A stretch of DNA of 33,882 nt from an uncultured Pseudovibrio sp. (GTDB lineage Bacteria; Pseudomonadota; Alphaproteobacteria; Rhizobiales; Stappiaceae), in NCBI GenBank assembly GCA_947502585.1, contig CANNAV010000032.1, positions 1-33,882 on the forward strand, written 5' to 3'. The position numbers and the translations under genes were made by a program. The notes beneath the pieces were generated by a model. The model had not been told where the DNA came from. It ran no database searches and saw only the letters and a list, made by a program, of their open reading frames with translations. This document shows positions 16,182 to 23,912 of the stretch, piece by piece. Every line of letters starts with the position of its first letter. Within the stretch, counting starts at the first letter, position 1.

Positions 16182-16437
16182 GATCCGAATGTTAAGCCGT
16201 GGGTGCTGACTTCCAGCCATCCTTATGGCATTGCGCTCTTTTTGCCATGTGGCGGATTATGAGAGACCCGAAGGGGCCTTGCATAACATTAAATTACGGC
16301 AGCAAGCGCTTAGACTGCTGCGGGAAGGCGTGACGACTGTGTTTCTTCCCGGTGGTGGAGCTGCGACAACTACCAGGCCATTTGGCAATGAAAAAGAACA
16401 GCCTGGACAGCTGTTATGGACTTGCCGGATGGGCTGA
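16182..16437 (+). pseudogene. Remnant of lysophospholipid-acyltransferase-like gene
   Basis: One frame (16182 on) reads DPNVKPWVLTSSHPYGIAL, resembling the N/S-H-P-x-G block before the catalytic Asp of 1-acyl-glycerol-phosphate-type acyltransferases. It then hits a stop. The next frame (16225-16437) reads ALHNIKLRQQALRLLREGVT then TVFLPGGGAATTTRPFG, resembling the later block with the FPxGG glycines. The spacing between blocks is too short, so about 40 codons appear to be deleted as well as a frame change. No start, N-terminus or C-terminus is intact. Later frames (to about 16540) may hold more of it. Family assignment rests on two short motifs. Confidence 0.5.
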
Positions 16438-16553
16438 AGTTCCGGAAGTTATGATCTTTTCCTCCCGTAGTGCGTGGTCCTCTGAAGTGGTGTGGGCCGA
16501 CAAAAAAAGGCGCCGAATTGGGGCGACCTGTTAGTTTTGATCGCGTGTCAGCT

Positions 16554-17639
16554 TTACAGAGGGTTACCTGTAAGCACTTCCACTTCTACCTTGTTGATGC
16601 CTGGATTTACCGTGAACTCATCGCGATACATCTCACCGTTGTTACGCGCCATAACAGTATAGGTTCCGGTTGCAAGGGTGAGGTCAAGGAATGCACCATT
16701 TCCGCTTGCAACTGTGTCGCCGCCGGGAGAGAGGATCGTCCAGGATGTGTTAGCCAAAGACGTCTTGTTCTTAGCGCTAACCAGTTTCAGCGTGATGTTT
16801 CCTGCCTGATGGTAGAGGGTTGCTTCTGTCAGTTTTCCTGCCTGGACGTGGATGTCGGCACGCACGACTGCGTTGACGTTGCCGTAGCGACTTTCAATGT
16901 GGTAGGTGCCTGCGCTTACAGGAATAAGCTCACCCGGCTTAATGCCAGAAGCAACAAGACCTCGGTTACCTGATGCGTCATAGGTCATGTCGTAGATGTT
17001 AAAGGTAACATCTTCGCGAGGCATCTGTTGATCATTACCCAGCGCAGCGGCCAGACGAATACCACCTGCGTTCAGGACTATTGTTCCGGTCTTAACACCG
17101 CTTTTAAGTTCATAGCGTGTGGTTGCTGTGACTTTGCCAAAAGTGGTGTGAACGAGATAGGTGCCTGGATCAAGTCGGAATTCTGCGTCCTGATCCTGGG
17201 AGGATGCGACCATGGTCATAGATCCATCGTCATTTTCTTTTGAAGAGTAGACGCGCCATTTGAGGCCGTGTGTGAGGTTTGGTGTCCCCTCAGCCAGTTT
17301 TGCTACCAGATAAAGGACAGGTTGCGCACCAGCAGGTGTCCGCTCTGCGCCTACGGATGGAGGAGCGTATGGTAAAAAGCTCGTCCCCATTGTTGGTGCA
17401 AGAGACTGTCCCTGATACCCGCTGAGTGGGTCATAGCTGATAGGTGGAGAGATGATCTTATCCGGCTTTGCTCCCAGATCCAGTACTTCCCTGGAGAATG
17501 GTAAAGCAGGTTTGGAAACAGGAATAGGACTTGCAGCCTGAGCGGCGTTTCCAAGCAAGGCCAGGCCAGCACAAAATGCTGTGGCGGTTGCTCTGCGTTT
17601 TATCGCTATGCTGAACGTCAATATCCGCTCTAACTTCAC
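16554..17639 (-). CDS. Exported protein with three repeated beta-type modules
   Basis: An N-terminal signal-like segment (RRATATAFCAGLALLGNAAQ then A) precedes a Pro-rich linker and three similar modules of about 85 residues. Each has a phrase such as FRLDPGTYLVHTTFG, IPVSAGTYHIESRYG or LTLATGTYTVMARNNG, followed by a Gly-ended turn and a strand. The GTYxV repeats resemble PEGA-like or carboxypeptidase-regulatory-like beta folds, so a periplasmic or envelope structural or binding role is likely; no enzyme motif is present. The start is uncertain: the GTG at 17639 is chosen, a TTG nearer the signal is possible, and the frame is open to 17720. It stands alone, converging on the acyltransferase remnant. 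Confidence 0.8.
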   Translation of the reverse strand: MKLERILTFSIAIKRRATATAFCAGLALLGNAAQAASPIPVSKPALPFSREVLDLGAKPDKIISPPISYDPLSGYQGQSLAPTMGTSFLPYAPPSVGAERTPAGAQPVLYLVAKLAEGTPNLTHGLKWRVYSSKENDDGSMTMVASSQDQDAEFRLDPGTYLVHTTFGKVTATTRYELKSGVKTGTIVLNAGGIRLAAALGNDQQMPREDVTFNIYDMTYDASGNRGLVASGIKPGELIPVSAGTYHIESRYGNVNAVVRADIHVQAGKLTEATLYHQAGNITLKLVSAKNKTSLANTSWTILSPGGDTVASGNGAFLDLTLATGTYTVMARNNGEMYRDEFTVNPGINKVEVEVLTGNPL

Positions 17640-17898
17640 GTCTGCTCTCGCTACTACTTCAGAAAGTGTTACCCGTGGGTGACAGTAAACAGAAAACCGA
17701 CACCCGATTGAGTGAAACAAGATTACAGCTACAAACTGTGATTTGGAAGTGTTTTATAAATTTTTACTAAGTAGGTTGGGGATTGGTCGTCAATTTGGCG
17801 GGAATGGGGCACCGCCACCCCTTAATTGACATGGTAGATATTCTGTATAGGACTATTGAATAGCTTTAACCGTTGAAATCCTGAAAAGAATCGAGGCC

Positions 17899-18504
17899 AT
17901 GGAAACTAAAGACCTTCCGGAACTGAAGGGTTTTTTCAAAACGCGTCGCTCCCATCTTGCTGCTACTTTGGTGCGTCCTGGCCCCAGTCAATCCCAAATT
18001 TCAGAGCTTCTTGAGATGGCTTGTCGTGTTCCAGATCACGGGAAAATTTCTCCTTGGCGCTTTATTATCTATGACAATTTACAGGCGGACGCTATCGGCC
18101 TAAAGCTCGCTGAAATTGCAAAAAAACTTAAGGGTCCCCTTGGTGAGAACACCAAGGCGATGGAGCTGGAGCGTTTCAAGCGCGCACCGCTGGTCATTGG
18201 CGTTCTGTCTGCTCCAGACCGGGATCACAAAGTTCCGGTCTGGGAGCAGGAGCTTTCTGTAGGGGCAGTTTGTATTTCGCTCCTTAATGCCTGTTTTTCA
18301 ATGGGTTTCGCGGGCCAGTGGCTTTCTGAGTGGTATGCGTTTGACGATGAGGCTGCTGCTTATCTTGGTGCCCGTGATGGCGAACGGTTTGCAGGCTTCA
18401 TTCATATCGGAAGCCCGGGTACTGTTCCCAATGAGCGGCCGCGGCCTGATATCGCGCAATTGATTGAATATTTTGAGAGTTCTCCTTCCCGTATCGGTGC
18501 GTAG
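17899..18504 (+). CDS. Nitroreductase family protein
   Basis: FMN-dependent oxidoreductase of the nitroreductase fold, nearest in look to the YdjA-type short group. FMN-phosphate-binding basic segment TRRSH (about 16-20), the CRVPDHGKISPWRFIIYD block (about 42-59), and AVCISLLNACFSMGFAGQWL with the second flavin contact near GFIHIGSP (about 176-183). The 201-residue length matches that group. The physiological substrate is unknown. The ATG follows ATCGAGGCC. A flavin reductase gene begins 16 bases after its stop, so both flavoproteins are probably co-transcribed. TTGACA at 17826 could be a -35 element, but no well-spaced -10 was evident. Confidence 0.93.
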   Translation: METKDLPELKGFFKTRRSHLAATLVRPGPSQSQISELLEMACRVPDHGKISPWRFIIYDNLQADAIGLKLAEIAKKLKGPLGENTKAMELERFKRAPLVIGVLSAPDRDHKVPVWEQELSVGAVCISLLNACFSMGFAGQWLSEWYAFDDEAAAYLGARDGERFAGFIHIGSPGTVPNERPRPDIAQLIEYFESSPSRIGA

Positions 18505-18520
18505 GAGTTGAGGAAAGTAT

Positions 18521-19132
18521 ATGTTTTATGAAACGAATAAGCCTCATGGATTGCCCCACAATCCGTTCAAGGCTGTTGTTGCACCCCGTCCAATTGGCTG
18601 GGTCTCCAGTGTATCTAAAGATGGTGCTCGCAATCTGGCCCCGTACAGCTTCTTCAATGCGGTGTGTGATACGCCTCCGATGGTGGTTTTTAGTTCCAGC
18701 GGCTACAAAGACTCTGTCCGCAACATCGAAGAAACCGGAGAGTTCGTCTGCAACCAGGCCACATTGGATCTCGTCGATGCCATGAATTTGTCTTCTGCAA
18801 TGGTTGATTCTAACATGGATGAGTTCAAGCTTACCGGTTTGACGGCAGCGTCATCCAGTTTGATTAAGGCCCCACGTGTTTCAGAAGCGAAAACTGCGCT
18901 GGAATGTAAGCTGGTCAATGTGCAGCGTCTGGTCGATCTTGACGGAAATGAGACCAACAGCTGGCTTATACTGGGCCAGGTTGTTGGTGTGCACATTGAT
19001 GAGAATGTGATCGAAAACGGCTTACTCAATGTGGCAAAAATGAAGCCTCTGGCGCGGTTGGGGTACATGGATTACACGGTGGTTGATGCTGTATTTCAGA
19101 TGGATCGGCCGGTCCTTCCAAAAGAAGCATGA
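18521..19132 (+). CDS. Flavin reductase-like FMN-binding protein
   Basis: Member of the flavin reductase/flavoredoxin superfamily (split-barrel FMN-binding fold). Signature segments: AVVAPRPIGWVSSVSKDGAR (flavin-binding strand and turn), NLAPYSFFNAVCDTPPMVVF, and DSVRNIEETGEFVCNQAT. The 203 residues are normal length for the single-domain family that reduces flavin or stores FMN. The partner enzyme is not identified. The nitroreductase gene 16 bases upstream is the obvious candidate for a functional link (inference). The ATG has TTGAGGAAAGT upstream. Convergent with the CitE-like gene 27 bases away. Confidence 0.93.
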   Translation: MFYETNKPHGLPHNPFKAVVAPRPIGWVSSVSKDGARNLAPYSFFNAVCDTPPMVVFSSSGYKDSVRNIEETGEFVCNQATLDLVDAMNLSSAMVDSNMDEFKLTGLTAASSSLIKAPRVSEAKTALECKLVNVQRLVDLDGNETNSWLILGQVVGVHIDENVIENGLLNVAKMKPLARLGYMDYTVVDAVFQMDRPVLPKEA

Positions 19133-19159
19133 TGGCAGTCGCTCAGGCTCTCCATTGTC

Positions 19160-19846
19160 CTATATGGAAAATGCTTGTTGTATCTGATGTACCTCTTCAG
19201 GTGTATTCGTGACCATGCCGCTAAAGCCGAGCGCTGCTGACTTTTCCAGGTCCTCAGGTGTTGCATTCGGCGCTGTATCCAGTGCAATCAGATGAGCTGA
19301 TTTTGCAGCAAACAGGCATTGTGTTTGTGCATATTGATGTGGTGGCAGCAGGTCTCTTTTGTTATCTCTGGATGTTTTTGATCCCAGTGCCCGTTTTAGC
19401 GCCTCTTCATTCCATGTCAGCGCTGTTAAGCGTGGGCTGATGTCGGAAAGATTCATTAGGTTGTGAAACGCTACAGGATGTCTGCCAAGTTCAGGAATGA
19501 TCTTCAACGTGCAATCTTGCGTTGCGTGTTCAGCCTCATAGATTGAGAGTATTGCGTGTAGGCGCTCGATATCAGCGTGAGACTTGGTGAAGGTTGTAAT
19601 GACACCTCTGGGCTTCGCATGAGCATAAGGCTTTAACATCGAGAGAATGGTGCATTCTGATGGTTCGTTCAGCGTGAGATAGAGATCGTGGTTTTTGCCC
19701 AGTTCTGCCAGAGCGCCTGGAGGGCCGTAGGATTCGAACCTGCTGACTGATTTTTCCGGCAGGATGGCGAGGGATACATTCCCCGGAGCTTTCAGCTCTT
19801 CTGTCTTGTTGAATGTTGAAGCAGTCACGTTCAGCAGGCAGTTCAT
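19160..19846 (-). CDS. CitE-like (HpcH/HpaI) protein, degenerate active site
   Basis: The 228-residue frame matches citrate-lyase-beta-like/malyl-CoA-lyase-like proteins in its middle and C-terminal half: SHADIERLHAILSIYEAEHA, IIPELGRHPVAF, SPRLTALTWNEEALKRALG, and a C-terminal AAKSAHLIALDTAPN. Active CitE proteins carry an Asp-rich DLED segment near the N-terminus and a W-G-A-E-D-L metal-binding segment. Here the first is unrecognisable (SLAILPEKSV) and the second reads WNEEAL, with Ala149 in the place of the metal Asp. Glu119 remains. It is about 50 residues shorter than usual. The frame is intact and the ATG has ACGGAGAAA eight bases upstream, so it is probably expressed, but catalysis is doubtful. 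A moonlighting or regulatory role is possible. Confidence 0.75.
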   Translation of the reverse strand: MNCLLNVTASTFNKTEELKAPGNVSLAILPEKSVSRFESYGPPGALAELGKNHDLYLTLNEPSECTILSMLKPYAHAKPRGVITTFTKSHADIERLHAILSIYEAEHATQDCTLKIIPELGRHPVAFHNLMNLSDISPRLTALTWNEEALKRALGSKTSRDNKRDLLPPHQYAQTQCLFAAKSAHLIALDTAPNATPEDLEKSAALGFSGMVTNTPEEVHQIQQAFSI

Positions 19847-20029
19847 TGGTTTTCTCCGTATCCGATCAGAAAATTAATTGTAATATATAAGTTGTAATGA
19901 GCGGGATATGCGAAAAATCTGTTTCAAGTCAAATAACGCAGTGATTTCAGTGCGGTGAAATTAAATATTAATCATTTATTAACTAATATTCAGGAACTTT
20001 AACAAACGGTTTCAAAGGGGCAAATTCTG

Positions 20030-20986
20030 GTGAAGGTTGCAGGCGATCCTTCCATCGCGGGGCGTATTGAATCAGCTTTTCAAAAAGCAAGTTCCAAAAC
20101 AGGTACGTCTTTCGATTTCCTGCTGCAGGCTGCGGCACGTGAATCTTCCTTTGACCCGAACGCTAAAGCGAAAACATCTTCTGCCTCAGGGCTTTTTCAA
20201 TTCATTGAGTCCACCTGGCTTGAGACGCTTAAGAAACATGGCGAGGAGTTGGGGTTACAGGATTATGCGCAGCACATTAGAGTCGATGCAAATGGCAAAT
20301 ACCGTGTGGACAACGAGCATCTGAAGCAACAACTTCTGGATCTGCGTTATGATCCTGATGTTTCTTCACTTGTTGCTGGTGCTTTAGCGAAAGACAATGC
20401 CTCCGGGCTCTCTTCAAATCTGGGGCGAAATCCATCCTCTGGTGAGCTTTATCTCGCACACTTCCTTGGTGTAAATGGGAGTCTGCGACTTCTGAATGCA
20501 GTTCAGGATCGTCCAGAACAGCCGGCTGCGGATTTATTTCCGCTGCAGGCGCGGTCAAACAACGCTGTATTTTACGATATGGAGGGGCAGGCGCGAACTG
20601 TCAGCGATGTTCATGACAGATTGGTTGGTCGGTTTAATGATAGTATTGAGGGAGCAGATCGCCCTGCAGTTGAAGTGCGAAATGGACCAGTTACAAGGCC
20701 AATTGACAGTCATCGTGTTGAAAGCCGCATTCTGACAGCATGGCGCGCAACGACAGTTGATAAAGGTGAGGCACCATTTCTGTCTCTGTTTCGGACTGAT
20801 GAAGCGGCAGCAGCGTCCATAGCTGTAAGCGAGACGAAGCGCTCTGGTGTTGAGGTTCAGGAATCAATCAGCCGGCAGTTTGTTGTACCAAAGCCAATTG
20901 CGCGACCATCCGGTACACCTTTGGATCTGACCAAATTCCTTGCGCCCTCCCATGCAAGTGGCAAGTCCTTAAGTAAAAAGGTCTAG
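20030..20986 (+). CDS. SLT-domain lytic transglycosylase-like protein
   Basis: The N-terminal domain (about 10-150) is a goose-lysozyme-type SLT fold. It has AAARESSFDPNAKAKTSSAS with catalytic Glu38, then GLFQFIESTW, the family's substrate-cleft block, and YLAHFLGVNGSLRLL. The C-terminal 170 residues are hydrophilic and unassigned. There is no signal peptide at the predicted start, so export may use another route such as a flagellar or secretion apparatus, or the true start may lie elsewhere. The GTG at 20030 follows AAAGGGGC. It cleaves peptidoglycan glycan strands by family analogy, often to open the wall for an envelope machine. It precedes the DUF2336 gene by 140 bases. Confidence 0.85.
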   Translation: MKVAGDPSIAGRIESAFQKASSKTGTSFDFLLQAAARESSFDPNAKAKTSSASGLFQFIESTWLETLKKHGEELGLQDYAQHIRVDANGKYRVDNEHLKQQLLDLRYDPDVSSLVAGALAKDNASGLSSNLGRNPSSGELYLAHFLGVNGSLRLLNAVQDRPEQPAADLFPLQARSNNAVFYDMEGQARTVSDVHDRLVGRFNDSIEGADRPAVEVRNGPVTRPIDSHRVESRILTAWRATTVDKGEAPFLSLFRTDEAAAASIAVSETKRSGVEVQESISRQFVVPKPIARPSGTPLDLTKFLAPSHASGKSLSKKV

Positions 20987-21126
20987 CGGTAGCGACTTAC
21001 AGGTGCTTTCTGGCGCTCTGATCTTTCAAAAAAAATACGAGAAACTGCCGGTGCGGTGAACGAAACCTTAAGAAATATAATTAATTATTTCTATCAAGGG
21101 TTGATGAATACAGGTTTCTGAGTGCC

Positions 21127-22266
21127 ATGATTATCAAGAGTTTTCTGAGTTGGGTGCAGTATGCGCCAAGTGGAGGCCGTGCACAGGCTGCTGGTACTTT
21201 GGTGCGTGTTTTCCTGTACTCTGACCTTGGTAGCTCTGAGCGTCGCGATGCGGAAGCGGCATTGACCTTTTTGCTTGATGATCGTGATGTTGCAGTCCGG
21301 ATTGCGCTTGCAGAAGCCTTTGGTGCTGCAAAGATCGTTCCTTCTCACATCATTTCTGCTTTGCTTGTGGACGAAGATGAAGTTGCGCTGCCTTTGCTTT
21401 CCGGTGCTACGACTATTCCGGAAGGCGAACTGGTGGATCTTGTTGCAACAGGGTCTGTTCAGCGTTGTATTGCTGTTGCCAGCCGCCCGGACATCACGGT
21501 AGGGTTGTCTGCTGCCATCTGTGAAGTCGCCTGTGAAGAGGCCTGTGTTGCTTTGCTTGTAAATGAGAAGGCGAAAATCACAGCCAGCAGTATAGAACGT
21601 GTTGTTGGACGTTTTGGCAAAAGCAGGGACGTGAAAGACGCTTTGATGTCTCGTGACCATGTCCCTGTGCAGATCCGGCATATGATGCTGCAGCGTTACA
21701 CTGAAGGCCTTCGTGATCATCCGCAGGTGCTTGGTGCAACAAACATGCGTACCCCTGAACAATTGGTTGCTGATGCACAGGATCGCTCCACGATTTCACT
21801 GGCATGGAGTGCTTCTGATAAGGAGCTGCATGGTCTTGTTGAGCATCTGGTAGTTTCCGCTCAGATGACGAGTGTTCTTTTGCTTCGTTCAGCAGTAACC
21901 GGCTGCTTTAACTTGCTTACCAGCTCGTTGGCTCGCTTGTCTGATTATAATGAGGATCAGGTTTTTGACGCATTGGCGACACCATTTAGTTGCTCGCTCC
22001 GGCGTGTCTTGTCAGCAGCCGGATTGCCGGAGCGTACACATGCGCTCTTTCAGGAATGTATTGCCAGCTGGCAGCGGATCGAAAGCATGCAGATCGACCA
22101 TTGGTCCAAATCACGTATTGTGGCGGGTGCTTTGATTGCGCTGGAAGATGAACTGGGTATTGAGGACCTGGGCGACCTGCAGGACTTGTTGCATCGGCTC
22201 TCTAATGAGGCTGCGCGTGAAAGTGCGCGCGTACGTGTTGCTGAAATGCTGAGCGACGTGGCTTAA
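21127..22266 (+). CDS. DUF2336 family protein
   Basis: A 379-residue protein of the alphaproteobacterial DUF2336 family (PF10098). It shows the HEAT-like opening AEAALTFLLDDRDVAVRIAL followed by AEAFGAAKIVPSHIISALL, then all-helical repeats up to the end. The function of the family is unknown; members often sit near chemotaxis, flagellar or phosphorelay genes. There is no signal peptide or membrane helix, so it is cytosolic. The ATG (MIIKSFLSW) is used; upstream TTTCTGAGTGCC gives only a weak ribosome binding site. It converges with the Hpt-like gene with just 26 bases between stop codons. Confidence 0.88.
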   Translation: MIIKSFLSWVQYAPSGGRAQAAGTLVRVFLYSDLGSSERRDAEAALTFLLDDRDVAVRIALAEAFGAAKIVPSHIISALLVDEDEVALPLLSGATTIPEGELVDLVATGSVQRCIAVASRPDITVGLSAAICEVACEEACVALLVNEKAKITASSIERVVGRFGKSRDVKDALMSRDHVPVQIRHMMLQRYTEGLRDHPQVLGATNMRTPEQLVADAQDRSTISLAWSASDKELHGLVEHLVVSAQMTSVLLLRSAVTGCFNLLTSSLARLSDYNEDQVFDALATPFSCSLRRVLSAAGLPERTHALFQECIASWQRIESMQIDHWSKSRIVAGALIALEDELGIEDLGDLQDLLHRLSNEAARESARVRVAEMLSDVA

Positions 22267-22292
22267 GATGCTCGGCTTACCTGCTTAATTAG

Positions 22293-22808
22293 TTAGTTGC
22301 CGACGAGATCTGTAAACGGAGCGCTGGCTTCTTCCAGTCTTGTAACAAGAGCGACACCAAGCCGATTGGTCTCGTCGCGTGCATCTTCAGAAATCATTGC
22401 ATTGATTGCGCTTACGTGCTGAGAGATAAGTTCTTTCGGATAACTCCTCTGTGTTTTAGCGGCGACCAGCAAGAGTGTCAGGTTGTGTGCTACACGGCCA
22501 ATCAGCGGATAGCCCAGCGTTTCAGCCTGGCCTTTGATATCGTGGGCGCAGCGGAATAGTGAATCGTAGTTATCCATTGTAAAATCAGCTAGTTGTGCTT
22601 CCTTATTAATCTCTTTCAGTCGGTCGGCTTCCGATTTCATCCAGCTTTCAAACTTGCAGGAGAGCTTCCCGATAGCCTCTTCGGCTGCTTTGACCGGATC
22701 GAATTTGGCAGCTTCAACAGGCGACATTCTCCGGACTTTTTTGGAAAGGTCGTTTGGGACGCAGATGTGTTGCTTAGAAGATTTGTCTGAACCGGATGAA
22801 GAAGCCAT
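22293..22808 (-). CDS. Hpt domain phosphotransfer protein
   Basis: A small protein whose C-terminal half is a histidine phosphotransfer domain: SLFRCAHDIKGQAETLGYPL then IGRVAHNLTLLL. The phospho-accepting His lies in AHDIKG (residue 89 from the chosen start) and matches the H-x-x-K-G motif. The N-terminal about 60 residues are basic and helical. Family members relay phosphate between a sensor kinase and response regulators in multi-step phosphorelays; no kinase or receiver is adjacent. The chosen ATG (MASSSGSD, 22808) is preceded by AGGACA at short distance. A GTG at 22847 could add 13 residues. It is tail to tail with DUF2336. Confidence 0.87.
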   Translation of the reverse strand: MASSSGSDKSSKQHICVPNDLSKKVRRMSPVEAAKFDPVKAAEEAIGKLSCKFESWMKSEADRLKEINKEAQLADFTMDNYDSLFRCAHDIKGQAETLGYPLIGRVAHNLTLLLVAAKTQRSYPKELISQHVSAINAMISEDARDETNRLGVALVTRLEEASAPFTDLVGN

Positions 22809-22925
22809 TGTCCTGCGTAATTCCCGCGCCTGCATTGCTTTAGGCACGATTATATTTCGAACTCTTGATGTTACCTAACTATTTCCGAGCAATCCCGACC
22901 CGAATTTGCGTCTTATAACATATTA

Positions 22926-23500
22926 CTTTGCAATGGCGTCTTCCGGAGCATCCGGCCACCCCTGATTAGTGGCTGGGAGGCCTGAGTTTTGATTACCGGC
23001 TCCAAGTTCTTTCGCCACCTGTTTTGAGCCTGGGTTTTCGCATGCTCTGTTCGTCAGGTTGACGCGGCAGGCGTTGTGCACGAGGCGGTCTGAAATGGCA
23101 TCAGCGAAGGTGGGTTCACCGATCAGCTCATGCCATGTATCGGAGGGCAATTGGCTTGTGATCAGGGTTGATCCGGCGTTGAGGCGGGCCGTCTCCAGTC
23201 ATCCAGGATCAGCAGCCGGGATGTCGTCAGCGTTTTAAACACACGCGGAAAAAGCCCGTCCCCATGGGTCCGCTCAAATTCATCAAGGAGGCGTGACATA
23301 CGTTTATAGAGCACGGTAATGCCAGCACGACAGGCGGCTTGCGCCAAAGCGCAGGCCAGCCAGGTTTTGCCCACCCTGCATGGACCTGTAATCAACGTTC
23401 TCTGGGGCAGCACCGACATGGCGCAATTTTGCTATGCGCATGCGGCTCCCGATCACGGCTGGCTGTCTCGCGATCAGTGAGTAGCCCCGGCCACTCGGCA
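22926..23500 (-). pseudogene. istB remnant, IS21-family ATPase helper
   Basis: Pieces of IstB appear in order on minus. EWPGLLTDRETASRDRE (about 23440-23500) lies in one frame. RMRIAKLRHVGAAPEN (next frame) follows. Then TLITGPCRVGKTWLACALAQ with the Walker A (Arg replaces the usual Gly before Val) and LLILDDW (Walker B) come in a third frame. Finally AGSTLITSQLPSDTWHELIG and ADAISDRLVHNACRVNLT. The block after LRHVGA and the block after ILDDW are missing, about 35 and 16 codons, so there are at least two internal deletions plus frame changes. The ATPase cannot be made. Confidence 0.85.
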
Positions 23501-23549
23501 TGGGTGAGCCCAAAGTTCCGTCTTGCGATCGCAGCCCGGTGAAGGTTTG

Positions 23550-23713
23550 TTTACGCAAACTGATGTCTTTACCATTTCTTTGAAGAATGCCTGAAGCGGC
23601 GTGAGCCAGCCCTAACACTTTCCCGGTGCCAGATTATAGCTCATCACAATATCCTGTATCTGCTCCTCTGACATTTCATCAGCATCACAGTTTCGCGGCA
23701 ACCAAAGCCGTCT
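23550..23713 (-). pseudogene. 3' end of IS30-family transposase
   Basis: RRLWLPRNCDADEMSEEQIQ then DIVMSYNLAPGKC matches the end of IS30-type DDE transposases, where the RR(W/F)LP segment precedes a helix and N-T/A-x-P-R/G-K-C. After a TAG, the frame continues GWLTPLQAFFKEM with GKD in the shifted frame, the normal IS30 ending. The DDE core and the N-terminus are absent. Confidence 0.65.
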
Positions 23714-23785
23714 GGATGACCCGCGCGATACTCTTCCCACAACGACAGGGTTACATCCTTGCGCCGCAATCAGGCATGCACATAA
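23701..23785 (-). pseudogene. Short istA fragment (IS21-family transposase)
   Basis: About 28 codons reading H-A-stop-LRRKDVTLSLWEEYRAG then HPDGFG match the region of IstA just before YSRFCELY. One internal stop (TGA) and the abrupt change into IS30-like sequence show it is debris. Confidence 0.6.
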
Positions 23786-23912
23786 CACTCGCTCAAAAAA
23801 ACGGAACAGTAGCGCGCTACAGATCGCTTCGCAGCAAGGTAAACAGTTCCAATTCAAAGGTGGCCGGATGGCCCCGGAATACGCAGTGACCACGGCATCA
23901 ACTGATTGTGTG

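Larger units (their letters stand above)
22926..23790 (-). mobile_element. IS21/IS30 fragment cluster
   Basis: A mosaic of insertion-sequence debris between the Hpt gene and nadK: an istA fragment, an IS30-family transposase 3' end and a decayed istB, all on minus. The order suggests an IS21-type element into which an IS30-type element inserted before both eroded. I could not find terminal inverted repeats or target duplications by eye. Confidence 0.75.

Noticed and set aside
21094-21762. 222-codon minus frame across DUF2336
   Set aside because: Shadow of the real + gene; composition implausible.
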